Assembly: GCF_026239695.1 (NCBI RefSeq)
Contig: NZ_JAPIVS010000001.1
Coordinates: forward strand, 930,001-994,000
Source: Pedobacter sp. MC2016-15
GTDB lineage: Bacteria; Bacteroidota; Bacteroidia; Sphingobacteriales; Sphingobacteriaceae
DNA length: 64,000 nt
Reading direction: 5' to 3'
In this document: in pieces, positions 1 through 9,747 of the stretch
Numbering within the stretch: the first letter of the stretch is position 1
Layout of the letters: each line of letters starts with the position of its first letter
Program-made: the position numbers and the translations under genes
The notes under the pieces: model-generated
Database searches by the model: none
Seen by the model: the letters and a program-made list of their open reading frames with translations, nothing else
What the model was told of the DNA's origin: nothing

Positions 1-700
1 CCTTGGATAATGTAGGATAGATCACCTTCAGGCGGTTTTCCGCGACATGCGCCTGCAGTTGCACATCCCAGGTAGAAATTACCCCCGAGATCTGCTTCTT
101 CAGCATACGTACCAGGTCGTAACCTTCAGCGTTCATGCGTTTTTTGAAGCCCGGTGAAGTATCCATCATATGCTGCAGCTGATCTTTATCCCAAATCACC
201 GATTCAAAGCGGTCTGCCCAGCCTGCCCAGCCATAAGAGCAAAAGCGTTTGTAAACGATCGTATCATATGGATAAGTTTTTTCCTTCGTGATAGGGAAAA
301 CATAGGCCGTGATACAAAACACAGACTTGTCCTTACGATAGAAGTCGAGCCCATCCATCAGGTACTTGATATAGTTGGGTGCTACAACCAGGTCGTCTTC
401 CACCACGATAAACTCATCGTAATTCTGACTCAGAAAAGTTAATCCTTCCTGAAAGTTTGGTCCCGTGCTGTAATTACGGTCGCGGTAGTGTTTAATCACA
501 TTTCTGAATCCCGTCAGCGAGTCGATATATGCACGCACTTCCAGTATCCCCTGCTTATCAGCTTCCTTTTTATAGCCGTCACTAAAGAACACGATATCCA
601 TTGAAGCACACTCCGGGTTTTTCAGCAATGCTTCTATACAGGTTTTAAGCTTGGCAGCCCTGTTATAACAAAATACCCCTATAATAATCGATCTTTCCAT
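1..700 (-). CDS. GNT-I-like glycosyltransferase (3' end cut by window)
   Basis: I translated this by eye from the ATG at 700-698. The frame stays open for 233 codons to the window edge, so the C-terminus is missing. The product starts MERSIIIGVFCYNRAAKL and has a GT-A fold layout. The motif VVEDDLVVAPNYIKYL near residue 100 resembles the metal-binding EDD motif of GNT-I (GT13) enzymes, and SYGWAGWADRF follows, as in many bacterial capsule transferases. It is the last visible gene of the exopolysaccharide operon, 19 bp after the upstream GT2, and probably adds one sugar of the repeat unit on the cytoplasmic side. Donor and acceptor cannot be told. Confidence 0.8.
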   Translation of the reverse strand, partial: MERSIIIGVFCYNRAAKLKTCIEALLKNPECASMDIVFFSDGYKKEADKQGILEVRAYIDSLTGFRNVIKHYRDRNYSTGPNFQEGLTFLSQNYDEFIVVEDDLVVAPNYIKYLMDGLDFYRKDKSVFCITAYVFPITKEKTYPYDTIVYKRFCSYGWAGWADRFESVIWDKDQLQHMMDTSPGFKKRMNAEGYDLVRMLKKQISGVISTWDVQLQAHVAENRLKVIYPTLSK

Positions 701-719
701 CCTTATATAATCTTTTACC

Positions 720-1562
720 TTATCTTTTGAATTTATCCCATATCACCGGGAATAGTGTTTTCATCCAGAGCTTAACGAAAGCCTCAGGCACATGCGTGGG
801 AAAATGATGTCTGATAAAACCCATATATTCCTTGTAGGCCAGTCCTTTGGGACTCTTGAGGTAGCTTATCCTTTCTTTCAGTGTGGCTTTGCCACTTTTC
901 CAGTTATTGCCATGGTCATCAATACAGCTGCCCAGTACGCCAGGCATCACCACGGCTTTGAAGCCCGCTTTTTTCGCCTTCATGGTGTAATCAAAATCTG
1001 CAATACTGTGCGTATAACGATCTGACAGGATACCTACCTGCTCCACGATCTCGCGTGGGACCAGCATAATGTTGGCATTGGCAAGATCACATTCTACATA
1101 CTCCGTTTCGCTGTATGCCGTGTAGTTCTGTACTTTCTTCTGGTTGTACAAGAGTCTGCCACCGTAAGAGATCTCATTGTCGTGATCAATCGTACTCCCT
1201 ATAGCAATCGCATTGGGCTCAGTGCCATACACATCGTAATAGCGCAGCAATTTAATAATCGCGTCTTTTTCCAGCAGCGTATCATCATTGAGCAACAGGT
1301 AGTAATCAGGATCAGCTTTTAGCGCCTCAGTCCAGGAATTGCGCATTCCCCCTGCCCAAAATAAACTGCCACTACCTTTAAAGATATTCACCTCCGGATA
1401 TTTCTCTCTCAATGCATCCCTCGTACCGTCAGAAGAATTGTCATCCGTTAGAAAAACAGTGATTTCAACATTCTCGGGCAAAGCCTGCTCAAAGAGACTT
1501 TCGAGGCAGCTCAGCGTTTTCTCCCGCCGGTTAAAGGTGGCCAGTAATACAGCTATAGTCAT
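720..1562 (-). CDS. Glycosyltransferase family 2
   Basis: This is a 280-residue GT2 protein. The N-terminus MTIAVLLATFNRREKTLSC is the classic nucleotide-sugar binding start. TDDNSSDGT (about 39-47) and the LLNDDTLL segment (about 89-96) provide the acidic metal and UDP/dTDP-sugar contacts. The overall pattern is closest to rhamnosyltransferase-like GT2 enzymes, but the sugar is not provable. Its ATG overlaps the stop of the upstream gene by 4 bp (ATGA), so the two are translationally coupled. It should act at the inner membrane, extending the lipid-linked repeat unit. Confidence 0.88.
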   Translation of the reverse strand: MTIAVLLATFNRREKTLSCLESLFEQALPENVEITVFLTDDNSSDGTRDALREKYPEVNIFKGSGSLFWAGGMRNSWTEALKADPDYYLLLNDDTLLEKDAIIKLLRYYDVYGTEPNAIAIGSTIDHDNEISYGGRLLYNQKKVQNYTAYSETEYVECDLANANIMLVPREIVEQVGILSDRYTHSIADFDYTMKAKKAGFKAVVMPGVLGSCIDDHGNNWKSGKATLKERISYLKSPKGLAYKEYMGFIRHHFPTHVPEAFVKLWMKTLFPVIWDKFKR

Positions 1563-2620
1563 AATGCAGCTTTTGGTAAAAATTTAATCTTCTTGGCCCT
1601 TTTTCTCAGCGCCCGGTAGTAACTCAGTACATAATATTCAAGACGCATACTCAATGTCAGGTATGGGATGCCCAGCGTAGTTTTTACTGTATCCAGGTAT
1701 GCCTTATCTGAGAGAGCCATGCCATAATCGGCCGAGGTATTCACCAGCGTTTCATATAACCTTGCCAGTCCGTATGTTTTCTCTGAAGGCAGGTGCCAGA
1801 TCGTTACCTCAGGATCTGTTTTCTCCACGTTGCGGTAAAACACAGGATTTGTCCAGATCCGTTTCAGCAGATCCGTTCGCGGACTTGCCTTGAAACCGTT
1901 TTTGTGATAGATATAACTCAGCGTTTGTGCTTCTTCGTTAAACTTCGGCAGCCCCTTCGTATGTCTGCGCATTAATTCCGGCCAAAGCTCCAGGAAGTCG
2001 CTGAAAATCGTATTGATATTTTTTACGCTCGCCAGGAAAAACTCACCGAGGTGGTAACCCGGGATCTCGTCCAGCACTACGCCCGATAAATCTTCATACA
2101 AATGCTTCATATCCACCCTGCTCAGTCCGTGGATCACCAGCTCAGTGCTGCAGGCATCTTCAAAAGAGATAAAGCCGTTGTTGGCTTCGGCCTCTGAGAA
2201 CAACTCATCCGCAGCTTTTGTAAAAATGCAGTCAGAGTCTACAATCAGATACTTGTCCTCCGGGTTTTTATTATGGCCCACAATATACTCCAGGATAGAA
2301 AACTCATAGAACTGGTTCTGGAACAAGTTGAAATAACCCTTTGGGGTCTTGTATTTGAAGTCGGTAAAGATTACCTCCACACCCAGTTCATCCAGCATAT
2401 GCTGCACACTTTTGCCATCCACCTCGGGTAATACGTTCACATTGGTAAAAAGCAGATGTTTCTGTGTTTTATTAAAACGTTTGCTGGTAGCATAGAACAA
2501 AACGAGACAGCGCCAGTAGATATTCTGATGTTTTTGTCCTGATGATTTCTCACCGGTTTGCGGGTAAATACTTTCTTCACCTTTTACATCCGCACATAGC
2601 CAGGTACATATATAATTCAT
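1559..2620 (-). CDS. Putative glycosyltransferase, DxD type
   Basis: This 353-residue soluble protein has no clear signal peptide. YLIVDSDCIF (about residues 123-132) is a DxD motif in a hydrophobic strand, as in GT8-like or related GT-A nucleotide-sugar transferases. The preceding FNLFQNQFYEFSILEYI helix is a usual companion. I do not recognise the exact family; it resembles proteins annotated only as hypothetical in exopolysaccharide clusters. It lies 14 bp after the O-antigen-ligase-like gene and overlaps the next GT2 by 4 bp. A role in repeat-unit assembly is inferred from the motif and the operon. Confidence 0.7.
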   Translation of the reverse strand: MNYICTWLCADVKGEESIYPQTGEKSSGQKHQNIYWRCLVLFYATSKRFNKTQKHLLFTNVNVLPEVDGKSVQHMLDELGVEVIFTDFKYKTPKGYFNLFQNQFYEFSILEYIVGHNKNPEDKYLIVDSDCIFTKAADELFSEAEANNGFISFEDACSTELVIHGLSRVDMKHLYEDLSGVVLDEIPGYHLGEFFLASVKNINTIFSDFLELWPELMRRHTKGLPKFNEEAQTLSYIYHKNGFKASPRTDLLKRIWTNPVFYRNVEKTDPEVTIWHLPSEKTYGLARLYETLVNTSADYGMALSDKAYLDTVKTTLGIPYLTLSMRLEYYVLSYYRALRKRAKKIKFLPKAAL

Positions 2621-2634
2621 AGTTCTGAGTTGAT

Positions 2635-3975
2635 CTAGTTATGGTTTGATAATTCGTAGTCTTTAATTCTTCTTCTGTTTACCTGATGACGGGGATGCAG
2701 CTCTTCAAACTCCACCTCTTCTGCTTCCCCGGGCTCCTCACTTTCAGCTTCCGGCACACGCTCCAGATAGTACAGGCAAAGCCCTACATGACCCCAGAAA
2801 ACGAATGGCAGCACATAACTGAACGAGAAGAGTAATCCTGCCAGCGAGAAGGCAATCAGGATGATAGATTCCTGGCTCAACCTTTTGCTGAAGGCTTTAA
2901 AGCCCAGGTAAACCAGGTAAAAATATTTAAGGATAAGGCCAAAAAAGCCATGGTAAAACAGCATCTCCATATAGCCCTCGTGGAAATGCTGACCCGATTT
3001 CTCCGGCCACCAGTCTACCAGTGGGTTTTTCATTTCAAAACCTTCAAAGGTCCATCCAAAGAAAGGCCTCTCCAGCACCATCGGGAAGTAGGTACGTCGC
3101 TGATCGTCGCGGAATTTACCCGTTCCATCCTCCCTTGCGGGGTCAAGAATCTCACTGAAGCGCTCGCCCATAAAGTCGAGGAAGCCCGGGAAAACCTGCG
3201 ACACTACAAACACTGTCAGCGCCAGCAGGATGATCGCACCGATAACCGTTCTCACCAGTTTTGACATTCCCAGCAGGTTATTCCTGATACTCATCAGCAG
3301 GTAAACACCGAGAGAAAACAAGGCAGATGCCCAAACCGAGCGATGCTGATGGATCAGGATCACCACAAAGCAGAAGATAAAAATCCCCAGGTATTTCATT
3401 TTTCCCTGCTTCAGGAACTGATGCAGGTACCATAGCAGCGGCAGGATCATCATAAAGATCGAACGTGCATGGATAATCCTGCTGTCGCCCGAGAAAGGCC
3501 CATAGTCATCCATGGTCACCTGCTCGAGGCTAAAGGAGAAACCCCTTCCGTACACCACCATAAAGGCCACATACAGCACCAGGTAAAACTTGGCCAGAAA
3601 CTCCAGCAGGTCCAGGTCCAGAGAGCGGCATACCGCCTTGATATAAATCACGTAACATATAGGAAAGAGCACACTGAACATCGTCAGCTGCTGAAAGACC
3701 GATCCGTAATTGATCATCGAGTCAAATACCAGCCGTACCAGCATAAAAGTCATAAGGCCAATGTAAATCTGCTCGTTCCTTTTCAGGTTACGGAAATTGT
3801 ACAGTACAAAGCCAAAGATCGCAATGCTCAGCAGTTTCTCATACATCAGTACGATCACGGAAACAGGCATCACCATCCAGGAAAAAATATTCTCCATCAG
3901 CAGATAGGTGAAGAATACTACAAGGAGCTCCTTCACATAAAATTGATAGTTGAATATTTTTACTATGCGGTTCAT
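2635..3975 (-). CDS. O-antigen ligase/polymerase-like membrane protein
   Basis: This 446-residue polytopic protein has about ten hydrophobic segments and a long loop at about residues 270-330, which contains RRTYFPMVLERPFFGW and the HFHEGYMEMLFYHG segment. That layout fits the O-antigen ligase / Wzy polymerase superfamily, whose catalytic periplasmic loop contains Arg and His. The C-terminal tail after about residue 410 is highly acidic (EAESEEPGEAEEVEFEE) and then basic, so it is probably cytoplasmic. Its start overlaps the stop of the upstream GT2 by 4 bp. In this operon, which has a flippase, a polymerase role (Wzy-like) is more likely than lipid A ligation. Confidence 0.8.
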   Translation of the reverse strand: MNRIVKIFNYQFYVKELLVVFFTYLLMENIFSWMVMPVSVIVLMYEKLLSIAIFGFVLYNFRNLKRNEQIYIGLMTFMLVRLVFDSMINYGSVFQQLTMFSVLFPICYVIYIKAVCRSLDLDLLEFLAKFYLVLYVAFMVVYGRGFSFSLEQVTMDDYGPFSGDSRIIHARSIFMMILPLLWYLHQFLKQGKMKYLGIFIFCFVVILIHQHRSVWASALFSLGVYLLMSIRNNLLGMSKLVRTVIGAIILLALTVFVVSQVFPGFLDFMGERFSEILDPAREDGTGKFRDDQRRTYFPMVLERPFFGWTFEGFEMKNPLVDWWPEKSGQHFHEGYMEMLFYHGFFGLILKYFYLVYLGFKAFSKRLSQESIILIAFSLAGLLFSFSYVLPFVFWGHVGLCLYYLERVPEAESEEPGEAEEVEFEELHPRHQVNRRRIKDYELSNHN

Positions 3976-4736
3976 GCGATCATTTTCTTTATTCTGCGGA
4001 ATACTTTAGGAAAGATATGCGTCAGCTGAATTGTGCTCAGCAAGTTATTGAGCATGATCACCTTCAGGCTGTTGCGGTCGTCTTCCCAACGGATTGCTTT
4101 TTCGCCATTCAGGTACATACTTTGGAAGATATCCTCCTTTTCGGGAATGATCGCCCTGTAGATCTCTGCTTTTTTATCTACCAGCTCTTTGTTGATATAT
4201 CCCAGGTGTTTCAGACGGAAGTTAGTCCCCTTCTTCAACCCTTTGATCCCCTTTACATTCGGTGAATCAATAATCAGATTCTGAAAATGTCCGTCGGGAT
4301 GTTCACGCCACATAATGCGGTCATGACCTGAAGAATAGTTTAACCGGTACCATGAACCTGCAAAATGCTCACGGTCAATAAAATGGAACCTGCGGAAAGC
4401 AAACTTATTGATTATCTTGCTGCTCATGAGCTTATCAAAATGAGCACGCGTAAGTCCTGGTTCAAAGATCTCATCGATATCCAGCCAGAGGCACCAGTCA
4501 GGATTGCGTAAACGCGCACGTTCATACATCAGATTTTTATCCCTGCCCTCATTATAGCCTTCGGTACGCACAATATCCACCACCATCGGATGTGCCTTTA
4601 AGGCCTCGTAAGTGCCATCAGTAGATCCATTATCGAGCACTACGATTTCATCTGCAAGTTTCTCGAAACAGTCTAACCATTCTTTAACGAAGAACATTCC
4701 GTCCTTTACACGGAGCATAACTACTAATTTAGCCAT
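3972..4736 (-). CDS. Glycosyltransferase family 2
   Basis: This is a 254-residue GT2 protein. MAKLVVMLRVKDGMFFVKEW is followed by EIVVLDNGSTDGTYEAL (about residues 30-46), the donor-binding region, and WCLWLDIDEIFEPG (about 81-94) supplies the DxD motif. This variant is common in LPS and exopolysaccharide clusters for proteins that glycosylate a core residue. It lies 7 bp downstream of the flippase gene and overlaps the ligase/polymerase gene by 4 bp, so it is part of one transcription unit. Sugar specificity is unknown. Confidence 0.88.
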   Translation of the reverse strand: MAKLVVMLRVKDGMFFVKEWLDCFEKLADEIVVLDNGSTDGTYEALKAHPMVVDIVRTEGYNEGRDKNLMYERARLRNPDWCLWLDIDEIFEPGLTRAHFDKLMSSKIINKFAFRRFHFIDREHFAGSWYRLNYSSGHDRIMWREHPDGHFQNLIIDSPNVKGIKGLKKGTNFRLKHLGYINKELVDKKAEIYRAIIPEKEDIFQSMYLNGEKAIRWEDDRNSLKVIMLNNLLSTIQLTHIFPKVFRRIKKMIA

Positions 4737-4743
4737 AGATCTA

Positions 4744-6288
4744 CTATTGGTTAATGATACTTTGTTTATTAAAATTTATCTTGAAAACCGATGATAACAT
4801 CGATGTAACATCATTTCTCAGCGACTGATCCAATGCCAGGATCAACCCTGCAAAAAACACAGTAAAACTACCCCCATTGAGCAGGATTTTGATGATCAGC
4901 ATTTCCGGTGGAACAACCGTATTATACAACAGCCCGAATCCCCAGCCACCCAATGCTGAAAGTGGAATGATCATCCCCCATAACATCAGCGAGCGGCTCA
5001 TCAGCTTCATATTCAGGAAACCCAGCTTATAGAGCCTCACTGTGAAAAAGATAAAATCGATCAGGATATTCAGCGTCAGCATCGTGATCAGCAATCCGAT
5101 CAGTCCGTAGGCTTTAGTCACGAAGTAATACAGCAAACCTGATACAATACCTTTCAGGATATTGATAAAGCTGTTCATCTTGATATCTCCCAGCGCATAG
5201 CCCATGTTGGCCATAAAATAACCCATCAGGTAGAACACAAAGTTTCCGATCAACAGGTATACCACCAGGTTTCCCGCATATTTACCTTCACCCGTCCATG
5301 CCGTGATCAGACTATGGTAGTTGAAGACGAAACACATGGCGATAAATATTGCCGCATAGGTATAGTATTTAAACTGAGTGTCGATCAGGTTTTTGATCCC
5401 TTCGGTTTCACCTTTACCATTTGCATGTGAAATGACCGGCATCAGGGCCACAGAGTGCCTGCCAATGAGCGACTGCGTCATCTGGATTGGCCTTTTGTTG
5501 ATCTCAAAGACTGTGATCATTGCCGGGTTCACAAACCTGGCCAGCACAATCATATCCATACTTGCAGCAAATCCCCCGATAATCCGCGATACGGAGGTAA
5601 AGGAGAAGATTTTGATAAACTTTTTGAAATGACTGCCGCTAAAGATGATCTCCAACTTTTCCCTGTTGAGCACCCTTTTCAGCGCTGCGAAGTTAAATAC
5701 ATTGATATAGAGCGAGCGCACCAGATTGGATGCAGCAATAGAGATCACCCCGAAGCCCATATACAACAGAATGACATTCGTAATCAGGAACAATACGTTG
5801 GCTGTCAAAGAACCTATGGCCACAGGGGCAGAATTGTGCAGTCCCTGGTTCATGCCTGAAAGACTAAAAGAAACCAGCGACATGCCGGTGGCGATGATAG
5901 ACACCAGCAAAGCCACCTGCAGTCCATCATATTTTGATACATCCTTATTGATGATGGTACCGATCAGAAAGTAAAATATAAAACCCGCAATCACTGATAT
6001 GGCAAGGATACAGGCAGAAGCCGAAAAACCCGAGCCTATAGTCAGCCCAATCTCCCTGTCTGCACTTTCTCCGCGCAACTGGGCAATCTTTTGTTGCAGT
6101 ACATCTCCTACTCCGGGATCAGCAAGCGTCATCCAGGCCAGGATATTTCCTGTGGCAAGCCACAAACCCAGTGTTGATGCATCAATTCTTTTCAGGTAAA
6201 GCGGCAGCAATATGACAGAATTTATGATGTTGGTGATCACATATCCATACTGAAAAACAAAGTTCCACTTTAATACTTTTTTGTTCAT
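4744..6288 (-). CDS. Polysaccharide flippase, Wzx/MATE type
   Basis: This 514-residue protein has about 12-14 hydrophobic segments along its whole length, without soluble domains, as expected for the Wzx family of the MOP superfamily. Early features are YVITNIINSVILLPLYLKR and the conserved region TLGLWLATGNILAWMTLADPG that Wzx proteins show after TM1-2. It should flip the undecaprenyl-linked repeat unit to the periplasm. Its ATG shares one base with the stop of the upstream kinase gene (TAATG), so it is translationally coupled. The size is slightly longer than average. Confidence 0.88.
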   Translation of the reverse strand: MNKKVLKWNFVFQYGYVITNIINSVILLPLYLKRIDASTLGLWLATGNILAWMTLADPGVGDVLQQKIAQLRGESADREIGLTIGSGFSASACILAISVIAGFIFYFLIGTIINKDVSKYDGLQVALLVSIIATGMSLVSFSLSGMNQGLHNSAPVAIGSLTANVLFLITNVILLYMGFGVISIAASNLVRSLYINVFNFAALKRVLNREKLEIIFSGSHFKKFIKIFSFTSVSRIIGGFAASMDMIVLARFVNPAMITVFEINKRPIQMTQSLIGRHSVALMPVISHANGKGETEGIKNLIDTQFKYYTYAAIFIAMCFVFNYHSLITAWTGEGKYAGNLVVYLLIGNFVFYLMGYFMANMGYALGDIKMNSFINILKGIVSGLLYYFVTKAYGLIGLLITMLTLNILIDFIFFTVRLYKLGFLNMKLMSRSLMLWGMIIPLSALGGWGFGLLYNTVVPPEMLIIKILLNGGSFTVFFAGLILALDQSLRNDVTSMLSSVFKINFNKQSIINQ

Positions 6289-8618
6289 TATTTACCGCTG
6301 TCGATACTAATTCGTTTCTGATCATATGCACCCCCGTAAACCGTACCAGAGCCATAACCATATCCATAATTATTTTTGCCAAAGCCCCGTGGAGCTACAG
6401 CATTAAAGATAATTGCAGGATTGGGCAGGTTGTTGAGCTTAATATTTTCGTCGATACGTTCTACAAATGCCTTAGGAGTATAGGCATGACGCACCACATA
6501 CAGTGTTGCATCACAATATTGTGCCAGAGTATAAGCGTCTGATACCGGTCCAACTGGCGGTACGTCTACAACAATATAGTCAAACTTTTCATCCAGGTAG
6601 TTCAGCAATGCCTCAGTTTTGCTGCTCAATATCAGCTCTGAAGGGTCATCAGGCAATGATCCGGTCAGCAGTAGTGACAGATTGCTGTTTTGCCCTGAAG
6701 GAATGATCGCCTCTTCTGCAGTGATCGAGCCCTGCAGGTATTCAGTAATCCCTACAGACTGCTTGATATTAAACTTACGGTGCAACGTTGGATTGTTCAG
6801 ATCGAAATCCAAAAGAGCCACCTTTTTGCCTGTCATGGCCAATGTGATTGCCAGGTTGGACGCCACAAAACTTTTTCCTTCGCCCGAGATTGCCGAAGTC
6901 ACCATTACGCGTTTATTCGTAGTGCTCACGCCAAGGTATCTTAATGTAGTACGCAAACTTCTGAATTGTTCGGCAATCAGCGTACGCTGCTGCCCTCCCA
7001 TCACGATAGCGCGGTTGGCTTTATCTGTAGAGATCTCAGCGATCACCGGCAGAGCAGTTAACTTTTCGATATCACTCTGGAACATGATATTCCTGCGCAT
7101 CCCTTCTTTAGCTGTTACGAAACCAAGACCAATGATTCCTGCACCAAAAAGTGCGGCCAGGTAAATCATTTTCCTTTTTGGGCTTACGGGAAATTCCGAA
7201 GATTCCGCATTGTTTACCACTTTACTTCCGGAACCATTAGAAATATAGGATAAAGCTGTTTCCTCTTTTTTCTGCAGCAGGAAAGTATAGATATTGCTTT
7301 TTATCTGCTGCTGTCTGCTGATATCTACCACTTTACGCTCCTTCTCAGGCATCGTCTGAAGTGCCGAAGAGTAATTGCTCGTAGTAGAAGACAGATTTTT
7401 ACGGCTGGCCTCAAGGCTGGCGCGCTGGTTACGCAGGTTCTGAACAATCTGCGGTTTAATTTTATCAATCTGATCGATGTAAGATACATACATCGGGTTA
7501 TTCTCTCCTGTAGTTTTTTTCAGACTTTCGGCATTCAGTTGCAGCTCATAAATGTTTTTCACCATCTGTGTTAGCCCGGGATCATTCACCCCCACTGTAG
7601 AAGGCACTACCCCATTGGACAGGTCATTTGAACGTACCGAGCGTTCTACCTGATCCAGCACAGACAACTGCATATTAATCTCACCAACCTTCTGATCGTT
7701 ATTGCTTACATTTTCCAGGTACAATTTCCCTTGTGTACCAACATCCACGGCCCCTTGCACACTGCGGTAGTCCTGCAGGTTGCTTTCGATCGCAAGCAAC
7801 TCACTCTGTACACCCGACAGTCGCTTGTTAATAAAGTCCATGGTATTTGCCGCCAGTTTATTCTGCTCATCAATTGCAGCATCATTGTAAACTTTCAGTA
7901 CATCATTTAGAATGTCTTCAGCCCTTGCAGGATCTTCATCCATTAACGTCACACTCAGAATGGTAGAAAGTTTATTGGCTTCTGTAACCTTTATTCTTGA
8001 ACCCAGGTTAGCAACAGCTTTCTTTTCCGGAATCAGAGAAAAAAAGAAATTCCCATTACTGTGCAGGTTTTTGTTTTTTGTGTTCATCATAAACATCAGC
8101 GCACCATAGGGTGTATTTACCCAGGTGTTGAGCGGATATTTCTTTCCATCGATAGTGACAGCCGATTGTGCGAAGGTAAATTCTACAGGATCAGAAGACT
8201 TAATCGATTTAGGGTCTTTGGCAACAATTTGTACCGGAGAATTTTGGTAGGCGATCTCTTTGGAGAGAGCAGTTTTAGTATACACCGGAGCATACAGGGA
8301 AAGGTTCTCCACTACCTTGTACAGAATAGGATTTGACATGATCATCTCACGCTCATTGTCGATGGTCTTTTTTGGAGCTGTGATCTGCATCGGAGCGTCC
8401 GACTTCAGTTCGTCGGCACCCTTCTTTTCATTTATCATGATACGTGCCGATGCTTCATAGAGCGGGGCGGTCATTTTCAAATACACCCAGGAACAGCCAA
8501 TGGCTACGGCAAACAAAATGGCGAACATTGGCCAGTATGGCAATAACTTGAAAAGCATGTTTCCTCCCTGCTCTGTTGTCCCCTGTTGCGGCTCTGAAGT
8601 TTTTCTGATCAATTTCAT
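6288..8618 (-). CDS. Wzc-like chain-length determinant and tyrosine autokinase
   Basis: This 776-residue protein fuses a Wzz/GNVR chain-length part to a BY-kinase. TM1 is at about 25-50, a long periplasmic coiled-coil region spans about 50-490, and a second TM is near 485-505. The kinase has Walker A SGEGKS (578-583), Walker A' LLDFDLNNP (about 602-610) and Walker B YIVVDVPP (about 681-688). A Tyr-rich tail (NNYGYGYGSGTVYGGAY, five Tyr between about 751 and 765) is the expected autophosphorylation cluster. It controls polymer length with the Wza-type channel encoded 31 bp upstream. The flippase gene overlaps its stop by one base. Confidence 0.93.
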   Translation of the reverse strand: MKLIRKTSEPQQGTTEQGGNMLFKLLPYWPMFAILFAVAIGCSWVYLKMTAPLYEASARIMINEKKGADELKSDAPMQITAPKKTIDNEREMIMSNPILYKVVENLSLYAPVYTKTALSKEIAYQNSPVQIVAKDPKSIKSSDPVEFTFAQSAVTIDGKKYPLNTWVNTPYGALMFMMNTKNKNLHSNGNFFFSLIPEKKAVANLGSRIKVTEANKLSTILSVTLMDEDPARAEDILNDVLKVYNDAAIDEQNKLAANTMDFINKRLSGVQSELLAIESNLQDYRSVQGAVDVGTQGKLYLENVSNNDQKVGEINMQLSVLDQVERSVRSNDLSNGVVPSTVGVNDPGLTQMVKNIYELQLNAESLKKTTGENNPMYVSYIDQIDKIKPQIVQNLRNQRASLEASRKNLSSTTSNYSSALQTMPEKERKVVDISRQQQIKSNIYTFLLQKKEETALSYISNGSGSKVVNNAESSEFPVSPKRKMIYLAALFGAGIIGLGFVTAKEGMRRNIMFQSDIEKLTALPVIAEISTDKANRAIVMGGQQRTLIAEQFRSLRTTLRYLGVSTTNKRVMVTSAISGEGKSFVASNLAITLAMTGKKVALLDFDLNNPTLHRKFNIKQSVGITEYLQGSITAEEAIIPSGQNSNLSLLLTGSLPDDPSELILSSKTEALLNYLDEKFDYIVVDVPPVGPVSDAYTLAQYCDATLYVVRHAYTPKAFVERIDENIKLNNLPNPAIIFNAVAPRGFGKNNYGYGYGSGTVYGGAYDQKRISIDSGK

Positions 8619-8649
8619 CCTTCTTAGATTAAATAACGGGCATCCTTAC

Positions 8650-9459
8650 TTATCGCGCAATGCGGTCAATAATGATTGCACCAAATGAGAGTGCGCTTAA
8701 TATAATAGGCAACAGTTGTGATGTCCTTGTAGACCCTGCAACTTTTGCTTTGTTTGTTTCAACGTATACGATATCATTTGATTTCAGGTAATAGTACTCT
8801 GATTCAAAGATTTCGCTGGAGTTGAGGTTGATTCTTTTGATTTTTTTAACGCCATCTTCTTCCCTGATGATCATCACATTGTCTTTCCTTCCGTAAATTG
8901 TGATATCACCGGCAAGGCCGAGGGCTTCCAGCAGGGAGATTTTCTCACTTGGTACGTTTACAACAGATGGACGTGAAACCTCACCAAGTACAGAGACTTT
9001 GAAATTCAGCTGGCGTACAATGACAATTGGGTCTACCAACAGTTTTCTGTTAACCAGTTCATTGGTAATTTTTAAACGAAGTTCATTGGTAGTAAGACCA
9101 GCGATTTTCAGATCACCTAAAACCGGGAACTGGATTATCCCCTGCTCGTTTACCAGATATCCAGGAGAGGTCAGGTTGATCCCACCCAAACCGGTACTGC
9201 TCACATAGGAATTGTTTGGTTTGTTAAATATTTCTGTCGCTGCAGGATTTAAACTTGTAACTGCAATACTCAGCAGGTCGTTGGCCTGAATCACGTTTTT
9301 GGAAGGAAGATTTGCAGATTTCAGGATAGCATCCTGCTGATCGTTAAAGTAAACTGTCTTTTTAGAAGTTGAGCAAGAACTCAGTAACATTTGAGAGCAG
9401 ATAATCACTAAAAGTGAGAGCGCCGTTCCGCGAGCGCTAATTTTGATTCCTTTGAACAT
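8650..9459 (-). CDS. Wza-like polysaccharide export lipoprotein
   Basis: This is a polysaccharide biosynthesis/export (Poly_export plus SLBB) protein. A lipobox LLSSC follows a hydrophobic stretch, so it should be an outer-membrane lipoprotein. The Poly_export domain runs from about DQQDAILKSANL to IIQFPVLGDLKIAGLT, followed by an SLBB part starting at FKVSVLGEVSRPSV. A C-terminal TM-like helix ends the protein, as in Wza. I chose the ATG at 9459 (269 aa). The frame extends to a TTG at 9480 (276 aa), but that start has nothing to recommend it. It is the first gene of the exopolysaccharide operon and forms the export channel. Confidence 0.9.
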   Translation of the reverse strand: MFKGIKISARGTALSLLVIICSQMLLSSCSTSKKTVYFNDQQDAILKSANLPSKNVIQANDLLSIAVTSLNPAATEIFNKPNNSYVSSTGLGGINLTSPGYLVNEQGIIQFPVLGDLKIAGLTTNELRLKITNELVNRKLLVDPIVIVRQLNFKVSVLGEVSRPSVVNVPSEKISLLEALGLAGDITIYGRKDNVMIIREEDGVKKIKRINLNSSEIFESEYYYLKSNDIVYVETNKAKVAGSTRTSQLLPIILSALSFGAIIIDRIAR

Positions 9460-9632
9460 CGGTAGAATTAGTTTATGCAACTACCCATGCCATAATCAGG
9501 CCTTTTTTCGCCGGTTCAAAAATTATGCTATTCTCGGCCAATACTCTGCTGGGTGATTAAAAAAACGCATATTTTTTAAGAATAATGCGTTTAACGGCAT
9601 TCAGGACGGCATATTCCTAAAAGATGTTTTTC

Positions 9633-9651
9633 TCCGAAGAAAATCTTCGGA
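9633..9651. repeat. Hairpin, 8-bp stem
   Basis: TCCGAAGA, three A residues, then TCTTCGGA form a perfect 8-bp stem in the leader of the exopolysaccharide operon. There is no T-run on either side, so it is not an evident terminator. It could be an RNA element or a protein site. Confidence 0.5.
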
Positions 9652-9730
9652 AGTAATTCCCCCGATTGAGCAATTTTGAGAAAATTGATAAACTATCAGC
9701 ACAGGAAAAAAAATAACTACAATGAACGAA

Positions 9731-9747
9731 TATTCCTGAAAGGAATA
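9731..9747. repeat. Inverted repeat TATTCCT-GAA-AGGAATA
   Basis: A perfect 7-bp inverted repeat with a 3-base centre. A related half-site TATTCCGGAA lies at 9761-9770 and CATATTCCT at 9609-9617. This suggests a repeated TATTCC-type operator or hairpin motif between the acyltransferase and the export operon. Confidence 0.4.

Noticed and set aside
3469..4029. 186-codon open frame on the plus strand
   Set aside because: Antisense to the O-antigen-ligase-like gene; His/Gln-rich composition of a shadow frame and no family likeness.
6619..7164. 181-codon plus-strand frame
   Set aside because: Lies fully inside the Wzc-like gene on the opposite strand, which has clear kinase motifs.
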